A DNA stretch of 64,000 nucleotides from Saxidomus purpurata (lineage: Eukaryota > Mollusca > Bivalvia > Venerida > Veneridae). Of this stretch, positions 1 through 10,720 are shown piece by piece (the first letter of the stretch is position 1; each line of letters opens with the position of its first letter). The notes beneath the pieces are model-generated. The model did no database searches. It saw only the letters and a list, made by a program, of their open reading frames with translations, and was not told the origin of the DNA. The stretch spans positions 29,808,082-29,872,081 of the forward strand of contig JAFMSR010000001.1 in the NCBI GenBank assembly GCA_022818135.1, given 5' to 3'. Both the position numbers and the translations under genes were made by a program.

Positions 1-660
1 TCATTACCATTACTATTATTCCCATCATTACTGTTCCCATCATTATTATTATTACCATTATAATTACCTTTATTATTATAACCATTATTTTTACTATTCC
101 CATCATTACTGTTACCATCATTATTATTACCATTATTATTATTACCATTAGTATTTTTACCATTATTATTATTACCATTATTATTATTATTATTCCCATC
201 ATTATTATAGCCATTATTATTATTATTACCATCATTATTTTTACCATCATTATTATTCCCATCATTATTATTACCATTATTATTATTATTACCATCATTA
301 TTATTCCCATCATTATTTTTACCATTAATATTATTCCCATCATTATTATAGCCATTATTATTATTATTACCATCATTATTATTCCCATCATTATTTTTAC
401 CATCATTATTATACCCATCATTATTATTACCATTATTATTATTATTACCATCATTATTATTCCCATCATTATTTTTACCATCATTATTATTCCCATCATT
501 ATTATTACCATTATTATTATCACCATTATTATTGTCACTATTATTACTACAATTACTACTTTTATTGTTACTACCATCATCATTATTATCCTTATTACTA
601 CCATTATTATTAACATTATACTTACTACCACTTTTATAACTACCATCATTATTATTGTTA
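1..660. repeat. ATT-rich triplet/dodecamer microsatellite
   Basis: This stretch is almost wholly built from TTA/ATT triplets interrupted by CCATCA and CCCATCA, giving a loose 12-30 base higher-order pattern such as CCATCATTATTATT. The array reaches the left window edge, so its true start is not seen. It breaks down into unique AT-rich sequence after about 660. Short reading frames in and just after it are products of the repeat and are not called as genes. Confidence 0.95.
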
Positions 661-1390
661 TATGTAATGCCTATATTGAAGCCATGATCACTATAATGTT
701 TACTGCTGCTGTTATTATTATTATTGTTTTTATTTTTATTATTATTACTATCATAACAAAGCTTACAATCAAACATTCTACCATATACATTTTTAGAACA
801 AGTGTACATATACAAATAGAAAGTGTATTGATAAGACATTGTATTAACAAACAAAATACAATCATTTATAAATATAAACGAAATCCAGTCAGAAATGATC
901 TTACAGACAAAGGTTCTATCATATACATATTTAGAACAATGGTACATATACAAATTGAACCTGTATCGCACAGAATTGCAATATAAACAAAAACACGTAT
1001 TTGCATCTGTGATTTCGTTCAATAACATTGTCAAAGCGCTTAAGTATGCCGTGCGCCCAGCCGTAGCTAATACATTCATATATTGTACAAGTAAATTACA
1101 GTTATTCATAAACCAGTAGCTAAGAAAGTATTCAGAACTTGAAAGATAATTGTTACCATTATAATAGAAGTGATGGTTGTTGCACTGATCATAAATACAG
1201 CTGTTTAATAAATTTGGTATTGAATTGCAACTGTTGAATTTACAATAAGATACAGTTTTGCAGTTGAGATTCAAGTTACTCAATAAATTACTATCAAAAC
1301 ATGAAAAATTGCATGCACGTTTATCTGTCTGTTGGTTATTTAGGTCATCACCCGAGAAACATGACTCTCCACAACTGTCCTAAACATTAC
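661..1390. other. AT-rich non-coding stretch with a short direct duplication
   Basis: No coding signal is seen. A segment of about 85 bases starting near 779 (CATATACATTTTTAGAACAA) recurs imperfectly near 917 (CATATACATATTTAGAACAA), with the following bases also alike, so a local direct duplication of about 137-base offset is likely. Reading frames here contain the duplication in both copies and look like chance. Confidence 0.5.
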
Positions 1391-2143
1391 TTATTGTGTA
1401 GTCTGCACTATCCATTTGCTGAGGCTCGACAGGGGTTTCAGCACTTGTGTTGACTCAGGGTTTAGTTGATTGAATGTTTCATATACGGTTGGTGTCGTAA
1501 AATCGAGGTTTCTCTGAACAGCATTATTTCTATAGTGAGACTCACTGCGTGTTCTTGTTGGTATATACCTGTATTTGTTGGGATTTTGGCCCGGTCTTCT
1601 GTATGTATCTGCCTGTTGGTCCGGGCGGTATCGATATCTTTCTCGATCTTCCCCGTATGCAGGCGGAGGTTTGGTTATAGGCACCGTGCACTGTTTACCG
1701 TATTTATCTGTATAAATGTTCGTGTTAGGGTTGAATAATTTATTGTTAACATAAAGTCTGTCCCTCACAAGAGCAACTTTTTCGTCCATTTTTGACAGCT
1801 TGCGCACTATAGGATATAACTTTTTACGTCTTTCCTCGATTTGTTTCGGGAATTGCTCGTATATTTTGATGTCTATTTGGGATTTATTCAATAGAATACC
1901 TGCTTTTCTAACATTTTCTCTGTCTCTATGGGATTCAAATTGGGCCACTATTGGTCTCGATCTATCATTTTCTCTTGCTTTTGCGAGATTGCCGACTCGC
2001 CTTATATTTGTAAATTTTATTGCATCCACGTTAATAGGTACCTCACTGTTGATATTTGATTTGATTTGATTTGAACCATTTCGCCCCGCAACCCCACCAA
2101 GCGGAAAGGCAAGAAGCAAAGAATGAATATCGCACAAACTCAC
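1391..2143 (-). CDS. ORF1-like (L1 transposase_22 type) RNA-binding protein of a retrotransposon
   Basis: An uninterrupted 250-codon frame. Residues about 44-52 (FTNIRRVGN), 63-71 (RPIVAQFES) and 96-109 (EQFPKQIEERRKKL), followed by a basic helix and VRDRLYVNNKLF, reproduce the RRM-plus-C-terminal-domain layout of L1 ORF1p and of the ORF1-like proteins common in mollusc and cnidarian genomes. Such proteins bind retrotransposon RNA and act as nucleic-acid chaperones. The last 90 residues are rich in Arg, Tyr, Pro and Asn and look disordered. The first 33 residues resemble no family member, so the true start is probably upstream and lost, or the frame begins near residue 34. No reverse transcriptase follows downstream, so this is probably an orphan or truncated copy. 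Family assignment is by motif reading. Confidence 0.6.
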   Translation of the reverse strand: MSLCDIHSLLLAFPLGGVAGRNGSNQIKSNINSEVPINVDAIKFTNIRRVGNLAKARENDRSRPIVAQFESHRDRENVRKAGILLNKSQIDIKIYEQFPKQIEERRKKLYPIVRKLSKMDEKVALVRDRLYVNNKLFNPNTNIYTDKYGKQCTVPITKPPPAYGEDRERYRYRPDQQADTYRRPGQNPNKYRYIPTRTRSESHYRNNAVQRNLDFTTPTVYETFNQLNPESTQVLKPLSSLSKWIVQTTQ

Positions 2144-3530
2144 AAATTAACGTGGGCGCGGAACAGAATCCCGATAATTAACCGGGGCCGGCGCCTGGCG
2201 AAATATCTAGCTATTGAAACCATTGGATAATTTAATTCCCATTTAGACTCGTAATATACGTTTTGAACGGGGCTACATTGTATTCACGATCCATTTAACA
2301 ACGTAAATACAGTGATAGGATGGGGAAACTCAAAATAAAAAGTTACCCGGACCGATATAACGTCTGAATTTAAATGGCAGCGTGTATGAAATACACTACA
2401 TTCAATGTCATCACATCGTTAACTTCTTGGTGCGAGAGCAAGTTCATTTTGTACATGTATATAGATACAAAAACATTTCACCATAGGGTCCCTTGTCAAT
2501 TAAGTCGGAATTACTTACTGTCTATCTAACAGTTCTATTCCTCCACTGCAAGCATACACAAATAGTGTATACTAGTATAATGTGTGTCTCATGTCAAGTA
2601 TGTCTACTGGTAATGGAAACCACTGTACACTTTACAATGATTAATTGGACCTGAAATGAATACTATGCATGTACCTTTACAATGGGACAGAAGTCCTGGC
2701 GCCTACATAAGAAACATAAAGACAAGCCAAATGCACGTTACAAGTCTAGCAGAGCCATTCCTACTGAGACTACATTTTTCGAATTTTGTAATAACTACTA
2801 TGATTTTACAGAGAAAAGATTATCTAGGCGAACCCTTACCCATTTCTGTAAAAAAGTACCGACCGGGACGCGTCGGAAGTAAGGCAAACTGAAAATTATA
2901 TCTCCTCCTTTTAGAGGAAAAGTGTGTGATTTGCGGGCGTGAATTCGTGTTAGTAGGTTTAAACAAAGCAGATATCAACGCAGCAAACAATAACCAAGGT
3001 CGGTGTAACTCTTCGTTAGAAGATGCCTGCAACATGGCACGCATCATCGGCATGCGGGGCTTCAGAAGCTGTTGTTCGTCCATCGGGGAAGCCTAGTCGT
3101 CCTGTCACAGCTGTTACCATCCGTGAAGTTCGGAACAACTGGTCACCGCATACAACCAACCAGATTTAGGACCACAGCCATCGTTATCAATCAAGGTCAC
3201 GATAGCTAAGAGACCCAGAGCCTGGTTTCCGGCCTGGCCCTGTCCCTTTTCGCGACATGAACGATGCGGTGGCCTGAGAAAGTATGATTGCTCCCATCAT
3301 CTCTTTCATTAATCCCTAATATTGTCCTAGCGACGTTGATCACAATCTTTAATAAATGTGGACGCGGAGCTATTTAGCAAATGAAATTTTTTTCTCGATT
3401 TGTTTTCGCTCCTCCCCCCCCCCCCCTCGCCAAGTATCGTCTTTTCGTTTCGCGTTCCAGGCATTTGAACTTCACTTTCGCCCCGAGCCAACATTCATTG
3501 TGGGTTTTGCCTCGCTCCCTCGTAATTCTC
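2144..3530. other. Non-coding stretch with weak coding-like islands
   Basis: Between 2682 and 3080 the plus strand has frames with a CxxC pair (KCVICGREF, near 2925) but also stops and frame changes. I cannot assign them and suspect an old repeat or decayed exon. A run of about 14 C lies near 3413-3426. The remainder shows no motif, tRNA or inverted repeat that I can support. Confidence 0.3.
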
Positions 3531-3532
3531 GT

Positions 3533-3835
3533 GTTCTTTGGCGCAGCCGTAATAAGCTCGCTTTTGTTCGAAAGTTGGTAACCTTTCAACATCCAATTAA
3601 ATGACAAATATAATGTACTAGCATAACATTTTTGGATTGAAACATTAATTCGGCACCGTTTAATAGGATGATACCATATGAAAAAGGTCAATAAAATGCT
3701 TTTGCGTTTTCAGTCTTTCACGAATGGTTTTATTAGTTTAGTACGTTAATAGTTAATATTCATCAAGGTAATATGTTGATACCTCGAAACTAATGTTAAT
3801 TATGAGTGTAGAGTAATTATACTTCCACGACCAGT
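3533..3835 (+). repeat. Partial copy of the 580-bp foldback repeat
   Basis: The motif GGCGCAGCCGTAATAAGC and the following TCGCTTTTG match the start of the element at 63410. GGTCAATAAAATGCTTTTGC with the following GTTTTCAGTCTTTC matches its distal end near 63862. The central palindromic part present in the copies at 57738 and 63410 is missing here, so this copy is internally deleted or diverged. Confidence 0.55.
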
Positions 3836-4155
3836 TCTTGATATGAAAAACAAGTAAGTTTGTTTCCCTGATGGTACGCCTCCCGGTCAGGGACATTTGG
3901 AGCCATCTTATTTATAGAATAAAACTAAACCGAAATTGTTACATATACTCAAAATTGCGCCGACCATCTATTTAAAGATAAAGTTCTTGTATGTTTTTGT
4001 TTTCGCTCGGCAGGCCAAAAGGCGAAATGACATTAATCGAAAATAAACCGCCTGTAGTAACAGCAACACGCAAATTTCGAAGCAGGTACCGAGGTGGAAA
4101 GCATAGATTGAAGAATGAAAAAGTAAATTCTTAAAGATTTTATTTTTCTTTGCAG
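3836..4155 (+). other. Upstream region of the TLDc gene with 3' splice site
   Basis: No promoter element can be named with confidence. The stretch ends in a good eukaryotic acceptor: a T-rich tract followed by TTTTTCTTTGCAG at 4143-4155. This suggests that the next exon is preceded by an intron and that a 5' untranslated exon and the promoter lie further upstream, possibly within 2.1-4.1 kb or outside the window. Confidence 0.4.
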
Positions 4156-4830
4156 TTGCCGTCAATCATGAATGACAATACAGATGTTTTTAAGAACATT
4201 GAGTCTAAAGTGGGCCAGAAGTATTTTGATTTACTATATAGTGCCACCGATTGTGTCGATGCCGAGAAATTCCACGAGAAGTGCGACTGGAAAGGTCCAA
4301 CCCTTACCGTTATATACGGAAAAAACAATACGATTTATGGAGGTTACACTAGCCAGAGCTGGTCTTCAGACTCTTATAAGTTAAAATATGACAAAAATGC
4401 ATTTCTCTTCTTTAAGATTGATAATGCTAAAGCTGATTGTGTGTTTATGTCAATCAAGCCAGGCAAAGAGGACAGGGCTATCACATGTCATGCTACATTT
4501 GGCCCTACTTTTGGCGGTGGAAACATGAAATGGCAGAAGTACGACCTACAAACATTCTATGACGCGTTATTATTTGATAAATGCAAACTTAAGAACGGAC
4601 ATATGCACTTAAATGGAAAGATGTGTGTTGGTTATGCGTATGATATTGATACATCGACCCGAGCAGATAGTTTCCCAACCAAAGCTGAAATGAATGCCGA
4701 AAAATTGATCGTGAAACGCTTAGAAGTTTATCAAGTTCTAGGTATGTGAGTTTTATAATTTCGTTTTATTTCTTTATTATTAATGTTATGTTTTAAGGTT
4801 TTTTTTCCTTTAGATATCAAACTGAAATAA
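4156..4830 (+). CDS. TLDc-domain protein, two coding exons
   Basis: Exon one starts after a CAG acceptor at 4155, its first ATG is at 4168, and it ends at 4741 before a GTATGT donor. A TTTTTTCCTTTAG acceptor at 4801-4813 joins in phase to a five-codon exon (4814-4830) that completes Asp192 and stops after IKLK, giving 196 residues. The protein is one TLDc domain: LLYSATD (22-28), FHEKC (35-39), GGYTSQSW (58-65), AFLFF (78-82), a Gly-rich GPTFGGG (112-118) and a C-terminal RLEVYQVL strand. TLDc proteins are linked to oxidative-stress protection and V-ATPase regulation. In bivalves this domain also forms the N-terminus of IFI44-like GTPases, and no GTPase exon is seen within the next several kb. 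It is either a single-domain paralogue or a truncated gene. The second exon is inferred from splice signals only. Confidence 0.75.
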
Positions 4831-5510
4831 GGGATGGTCGTATCTGTTGGTACCATTTGCTGGTCATGGTTGTTATAGTCATGACAGTTAAGTGTATATG
4901 CGTCAGTGTGTTGAACCGAGTTTGTGTAGTATAACCGAAAGAACAAAGAGTTTTACGCGATAGATATACATACCGTGCTACAGTAGTGTATGATTTTGTA
5001 ATATGTAATTAAATTCATCATTATCAAATTGAAAGGACAAAAACACGACGGGTGATCCAAAATCAACGGGACTGTTGCTATAATTATTTTACTATTTTAA
5101 ACTTTAAAGGAACATTCCAAACAATGAGCTGATTATTTTCTCTAAACGTTAAAATGAGCCAGATGCATGTACATGTTCATGTAAGTTAATTATAAATATT
5201 TAAAAAAGAAATCATATATTAATAAATGTCACAGGTTGTAAGGAGCTACAACACATACAATTATATCAACTTTACCCATGTTTACTGGATGATTTAGCTG
5301 AAACTTTCAGGTTTGGTACATTGTAGCAAATATTTCAAGCATTTGAAACAAATATTCTTTTAAACTCATCCCTGATTAAGGATATGCCTCTTTAAGTTGA
5401 TTTTTCGAATAACTTGATAAACTTTAAGTCGTTACATAAAAATTACAAAATTGTAATTTTCATACAGCAATGGAAAGTATATTTCTGCGTTTCTATATTC
5501 ATCGTCTTAT
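4831..5510. other. 3' flank of the TLDc gene, no further exon seen
   Basis: AT-rich sequence. No GTP-binding motif or other coding block follows the TLDc exon. A small palindrome (AAAATTACAAAATTGTAATTTT, written here as two 11-base halves AAAATTACAAA and ATTGTAATTTT) sits near 5440-5461. Confidence 0.4.
5008..5013 (+). promoter_or_regulatory. Candidate polyadenylation signal ATTAAA
   Basis: The common variant hexamer ATTAAA lies about 180 bases after the predicted TLDc stop codon and is the first such signal downstream. In DNA this AT-rich the hexamer is expected often by chance. Confidence 0.25.
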
Positions 5511-5514
5511 AGCA

Positions 5515-5595
5515 GACCTTGGAGCGTGACTGAATAATCATTAATATGTAAAGTTGTGTTTCGGATGTTGAATTGTGGTGCCGCGCTCCAAGGTC
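5515..5595. repeat. Inverted repeat / small hairpin
   Basis: GACCTTGGAGCG at 5515-5526 is the exact reverse complement of CGCTCCAAGGTC at 5584-5595, with 57 bases between. It may be the core of a decayed MITE; no target duplication is evident. Confidence 0.5.
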
Positions 5596-6190
5596 ATTAC
5601 ATAATATCACATACATTATTATACAAAATATCAACGCAATTCTCGTTTCAATTTGATACAAACACTACACAGTAACATGCAAATGTTACCAAAATGACAA
5701 ACATGAGCGCTGTAATTTAATTCTACCACTAACTTGGCTATTCGTGCACTACAACCTGAGAGATAATCAAACAAACATTTACAGGGCGGACCCTGTTTCC
5801 TTCTCAAGTATTTGAGTGTTATCGGCGATTTAGAGAAGTCGTTGTTCCTTGTAGTTGCGATTAGGTCTTAACGCTTGTTTAAGCAATTAAAGATGTTGAC
5901 GACAATTACAGGCCGGTCACTATGCGAGCAAACTGAGTGTTGTTGTTGGACGGGACAGTATACTGTGCATATCCAGAGCTTCAAACGAATAAATTCAACA
6001 CCAGGTAAAATGTTCGCGTGTTCATAGACAAAAAAAGAGTATAAAACTTAGCGTAACATCAGCCATCGTTGCCTCTCCGCGTCTTGCAGTTACATTTTCG
6101 CTGCTTTTGTATGTATCTTGAATGATTTTCGACATTTTATTTAGACAAATTCAACCAAAGTAGAGTTTGGGACATATAATGAACAGAAAA
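5596..6190. other. Non-coding stretch
   Basis: No reading frame with recognisable motifs and no RNA gene. Nothing supported beyond AT-rich sequence. Confidence 0.5.
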
Positions 6191-6341
6191 AATTGTTGGT
6201 ATGGATGTAATATCACGATAATTGTTCTCGTGGACACCAAAATTAGTTATTTTCACTCATTGCTTCACCACACATGGACATACTACTTTTGGTGCCCATT
6301 CGGTGAAATTATAACGTGATATTACACCGAAACCAACAATT
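6191..6341. mobile_element. 151-bp MITE with long terminal inverted repeats
   Basis: The left end AATTGTTGGTATGGATGTAA with the following TATCACG pairs with the reverse complement of the right end, AATTGTTGGTTTCGGTGTAA followed by TATCACG; 23 of 27 positions agree. The interior carries no coding capacity. A truncated relative lies at 56329. Superfamily cannot be told, since no target duplication is clear. Confidence 0.75.
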
Positions 6342-6497
6342 ATCCTCTATATAGTCTTATTTGAGACCCAACACGTTTTTGCGTTTAATTGATTTTTAAA
6401 TAAAAAGGAAGAAGGGATGCCATATTTTTGCATTCAAAATTTCTAGTTTTCTTCATATGAACTACTGGTATAAGTATACTACAATATGAGTAGTATA

Positions 6498-6550
6498 GGG
6501 AGTGATATGGGTACGGATTTTGTTATCCTAATACCGTAACCATATCGCCC
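6498..6550. repeat. Short imperfect hairpin
   Basis: GATATGGGTACGG near 6504-6516 pairs with CCGTAACCATATC at 6534-6546, flanked by GGGAGT and GCCC that extend the stem. The loop is about 17 bases. Just downstream, the 15-base string GATCATTGACACGAC occurs twice (near 6574 and 6646). Confidence 0.5.
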
Positions 6551-6838
6551 TGGTTGCCATGACTACACCCCATGATCATTGACACGACCACGGAACCATT
6601 TATACGTGGCCAGAATGTTTCCGGGGCGGATATTGGAGGAGGGGGATCATTGACACGACCCAGGACGTCCCTATATCCAAGTTTGACGATCGATTTGCAC
6701 GTCAGAATCGCTGTACCCGACTTGTCTTATTTATGTTTATTTCAGAACCACCACATTTTAAATAGTTCTTTTTTGTAACACAACATTTGGATCGACCAAA
6801 TTTAAAAGAAGAAAGTCTCATTTGTTTCATCAATTTAA

Positions 6839-7753
6839 GGGGGCTCTCTAGTGACATTTTGGATTTTAGCACTTCCGGAAATTTACATTTGTTACATGTA
6901 CATTTCAAAAATTATACTTTAGCTGAAGAAAGACAACAATGATGCAGTGCTAAACTTAGGCACAATAGGAATATTTTAGTGCAAAAAGATTGAACATTTT
7001 TGATTCTTTTATTTTTGACCTCACATTTTGTTGCTAAATTGATATATTTTGCCATATGCCAAAAATGGGGGTAGGAATCAAAAAATAGGCACTCCTCAAA
7101 AAGAAATTAAGATATTCACTTAATTAAAACTTTATTACAAGGAGAATTGTCAGATTATAACAAGACAGTAATAACAAGCTCCAAATACAGTTCTTTGTTT
7201 CAAACCTATGCCATCATATTTCAAAGCTGGTTGAAATCTAAAAAACATATTTTTGGTCAGTTCTTATTAAATTTCTTTATTATGTTCACATTTACAATTT
7301 TTGCATTCTAAAGCAAAGGTCATTATAATATTGTAGGCAAAATATCTCAAAAACCTTGTTATTTCTTTCTCATGAAAAAATATTTTATCAAAAATTGACA
7401 AAAAAAATGTTATGTGGATGGTGTAATGAAAAAGAGCTTAATATTTTTTCTGATGATGACAAAAATACCAGTACCCCTCATTTTTCATCCTAAAGTATGA
7501 CATATTACATTATGGAAAATTGATACTTATTCTGAAAAATACACAACATACATTAAAGTTTACGATACCCGAATTCTAGCTAATTCTGTATTTAGCACCT
7601 CGCATTGATGGTGTATCAATAAAGATTAATATTGCTAAAATGTTAAGTCATCGACCCATTATTATTTTTCCAGAAAATAGCAAGATGTTAGTCTCTGTAA
7701 AAAACAGGGTCAATAAAATTTCTTGTTATTTTGATTTTCAGCAGTGACCCCCC
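6839..7753. mobile_element. 915-bp non-autonomous TIR element bounded by TTAA
   Basis: The left boundary is TTAA (6835-6838) followed by GGGGGCTCTCTAGTGAC. The right boundary is GCAGTGACCCCCC followed by TTAA (7754-7757), whose reverse complement reads GGGGGGTCACTGC. A TTAA duplication with G-rich ends resembles piggyBac-type insertion, although the terminal bases are only loosely symmetrical. The interior is AT-rich and has no coding frame of note. The superfamily label is an inference. Confidence 0.5.
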
Positions 7754-7903
7754 TTAAAGATAAGTTTTCGAAAAAAAAAATGTGGTAGCATTTACACGTT
7801 ATAAGTTTACAATCTAAAGAAGCGAAACACGTTTTTCATTCATATAACAAGCATTTTTTTAAATTTAGATACAAAAACAGATTGTTCATCAAGAAAATAC
7901 ATA

Positions 7904-7945
7904 TTTTTATCATTATTATTATCATTATTTTTATCATTATTATTC
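7904..7945. repeat. ATT/ATC triplet microsatellite
   Basis: Repeats of TTATCATTATTATTATCA type, similar to but much shorter than the array at the left window edge. Confidence 0.85.
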
Positions 7946-8029
7946 TTTCGAAAATGAAGTGGTCGTCCCTGAAAAGGGCTGTTAGTGTTTTTATCTTTTT
8001 TAATCTCATGGGTGCTCCCTACGCCTGAC

Positions 8030-8205
8030 CAGTCTGGTCATTCGTAGCCCCAGATACTGGCGTTTCATTTGCCGCCGCCTCTCCAGAGCATCAAAGGCCT
8101 AAATATCCGGATATCCAGTGCCTCCTGAGTCTTTCTTTGCTCCTCTTCTAATTGGGCTTTGGCTGCAGAAATTTGCCCTGGTAACCGAACCCTAATAACC
8201 ATTTG
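8030..8205 (-). pseudogene. Decayed charged-helix coding fragment, possibly part of the Polinton-type fragment
   Basis: On the minus strand an ISAAKAQLEEEQRKTQEAL helix-forming segment is followed after a frame change by an Arg-rich tail (RQMKRQYLGLRMTRLVRRRE) and a stop. It lies downstream of, and on the same strand as, the capsid pseudogene at 9.5-10.45 kb, so it may belong to the same element. No family is recognised. Confidence 0.25.
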
Positions 8206-8938
8206 ACTAAGGCGCTGAAGATCTTGGATACATGCTTATAAGACTTTTATGATTGTTTGCTCGTGAATGAAAACCAATTTTCTGTATACCGGTTATATTC
8301 ATAAGCCTGCCAAATAAGACAAGCGCGGACGCTTAAGAAATGTCGAAGGCGGCGTCATCAGCAGGATAGAAGTGTGGTGTAAAATATGGCTGCTCAAGAA
8401 ACAACAAAAACTCATGCATCTACTATGGTTTATGTTTTTCACGAGAAACAGGATACTTTCAAGTAAAAATACATACCGGTATAATTTGAACATATATGTA
8501 TTATACAAAACGAGGATTATATTCCTCGGAAACACAACACTAGCACGACTGATTTGATTGTTACACACGTCTGGCTTCCTTGGCCATAACATTGTTTAAA
8601 CCAGAGTCCAGTATCTGTGTCGTTCTTATCTCAATGCCGAGGTTCTGGGCTAAATTCTATAATCTCAGAGTCGTATTCAGATAACAGCCCAACTCAAAAT
8701 GTCCGGGGCAAAAAATACAATACAAACCAAACATAGCACTTGAGTCTTTTGTACTCTCATGTGATTTCTGCGATGTATTGTTCACTAGTAAAGGTTGAAT
8801 GTGGTATTCCAGCGGCGGTAAACAATAGGAATCAAAGTAGTCGGCTGCATTTTACTTGAAGAAGGTCGTTTTTCAATGTTCTCCAGGTTGATCAGAATTG
8901 CGTGTGTTCACAATGTAAGCATTGACATGGGCTGGTAT
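8206..8938. other. Non-coding stretch
   Basis: No supported feature. GC content is slightly higher than in the flanking AT-rich DNA, in keeping with old coding sequence from the neighbouring viral-like element. Confidence 0.35.
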
Positions 8939-9283
8939 TCATTTTTGCAAGTGATTCTTTGGACACACTTCCTTTTGTAAAAGACATAAGATGATCGATT
9001 TATTGAGACTATGTTGAAGTTCACGTGTGTCCCTGGTTCCACTCTTTTTCCACCCGTTCAGCCCATTCACTGATCCACACTGAATCCTGATTTTAAATTT
9101 CGTCCATAGTTTGTAGGTCTCGGCGGTTTCACTGTCGGTTAACTTGAATTTGCAAATTTCCGGATACCTCTGGGCTATTACTTCAGGGCAAAATCGATGT
9201 AAAACTCTACCTACTTGGTATATATCGACAAGCACAAGTGATGTTGTCATTGACTCGGGAGATCCCCTTGGCACCTGGGACAA
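8939..9283 (-). pseudogene. Unrecognised 114-codon frame downstream of the capsid pseudogene
   Basis: An open frame on the same strand as the capsid pseudogene and directly after it. It is preceded (about 9400-9290) by a decayed segment with an acidic helix (DDDYESHLEEEVRRVLYAS). Residues such as RYPEICKFKLTDSETAETYK look like real protein and not a shadow, but I cannot name the family. It probably represents an uncharacterised Polinton-type gene, shortened by frameshifts. Confidence 0.35.
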
Positions 9284-9489
9284 TCTCGGTGTACGGCCTA
9301 ATAGAGGAATGTCTGTAAACTCTCTTCGATGACTCTATGGATCTATCACGATGTTATTCCCTGAGTTTGCAGTGATCGGATGCATAGAGAACCCGTCTGA
9401 CCTCTTCCTCTAAATGACTCTCATAGTCGTCATCCAGCACGATTAATAATTTGTGATGACTTCTGTCAGACTGTTGCTTTTGACCTAAT

Positions 9490-10450
9490 TGTCAAATTCT
9501 GCATACACCATCACGTTGATAGGGTTGTCGAACGGTCGTGCAAACTGAAACTCTATGCACAGGATTGAGCTGTCCCTCTTCGCTTACTTAATCTGTCGTC
9601 AAATCAGTACCAACAATGTGTAACCGCTGCCTTGACGATGCCGAAGGATCGATTAATACAGAGACAACATGTGGCTTGACACAGAGACATATAGGACCGT
9701 AGATATTCTCCTTTTTCAAAATTGGGATGAAACACTCTTTTTTCCGTCGACACTGTCTACTATTTTGGATAGATTGAAATATTCGAAGGGGTTGCTGGCA
9801 AAGATCCCGTTCAAGAAGGCGTTTCTGACCATACCGACAAATAAGCGTTTTGGCAGTTGACCATGGAAAAGATGATCTTCGATCCTGGACCTCTGACCTC
9901 CTGAGATGTTGAATGTTTTCACATCGGCCCTTCGGATGGGAATTTATATGTTGTGTTGAACAATGACATTATTTAGATCGTTGGCCACAACAGGTAGCAG
10001 GTATACGGTGCGCACCGTACATTGACTCCGGCTTCAAAGAACTTAACCTTGACGGCGGCTTGACAAAACGTACACAATTTTGAACTTGTCTTATTGAGTC
10101 GGAGCCGCATTTCTACTCCATTTGGTAAATATTTTCCTTGTAATATCAGATCTAAATGGAGCCGACCGAACACCTAAAGAGTTTGGTTTTCATGAATTTC
10201 AGTGCGTCGTGAGAAAAACTACTCACAATTTTGACCGTTATTGGCATTGGCTTGCATATGGCCCGCCGTATCCTTGGACCATAGTTACATCGACTTTCAT
10301 TGAGCCGTTCAGACATCTAAAGCATAGGACAGTACATTTTCTAGGTAGGCTTTGTACGGGTAGGTGTCTGTGGTACTGTTGACCAATTTTTTGTTCCGAT
10401 ACAGATCAACACTACTGAACATTTTTGAGAGCCGAAATAGGATAATACTC
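9490..10450 (-). pseudogene. Polinton/Maverick-type major capsid protein (F54H12.2-like), decayed
   Basis: Read on the minus strand, successive frame-shifted blocks follow the order of the double jelly-roll major capsid protein that invertebrate genomes label F54H12.2-like. They are FSSVDLYRN and NSTTDTYPYKAYL (10440-10335), FGRLHLDL and NGVEMRLRL (10173-10095), HGQLPKRLFVGMV and NPFEYF (9870-9775), and IEFQFARPF with VMVYAEFDN ending in a stop near 9494. The N-terminal block and several linkers are missing, and frames change between blocks, so it is not functional. Polintons are virus-like DNA transposons whose capsid genes build virions in related adintoviruses. The family call is from motif recall; the inactivation is seen directly. 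Confidence 0.7.
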
Positions 10451-10559
10451 TGTCCACTGATTATCTTGTCATGGTAGATGGTTCCCATGCCGCATATAAT
10501 TCGGATTTACAACACACGAATGAATCGTAGGATGAGAGTGACTGCTATCTTAAGGTTTA

Positions 10560-10720
10560 CTTCCGGCTTGTTTGCCGGCTTGTTTGTCAGTTTTTTAGCA
10601 GGGTTTCTCCTAATGAAATGACAGCTGCTTTTCGACCGATTTCAGGGCTTTTTCGCCTGCGATCGGACAGCGCTGTTTGTTCCCAAGGTCATGATGTCCG
10701 ACATGGCTTCCATCTTTTTT
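10560..10720 (-). pseudogene. Lys-rich decayed fragment upstream of the capsid pseudogene
   Basis: The minus strand carries MEAMSDIMTLGTNSAVRSQ, then after a stop and frame changes KKLTNKPANKPEVNLK. In related elements a small, basic, pVI-like protein often precedes the capsid gene, and this may be its tail. The evidence is position and composition only. Confidence 0.25.

Noticed and set aside
684..1119. Overlapping short reading frames after the ATT array
   Set aside because: They arise from low-complexity AT-rich DNA and a local duplication, with no protein-like composition.
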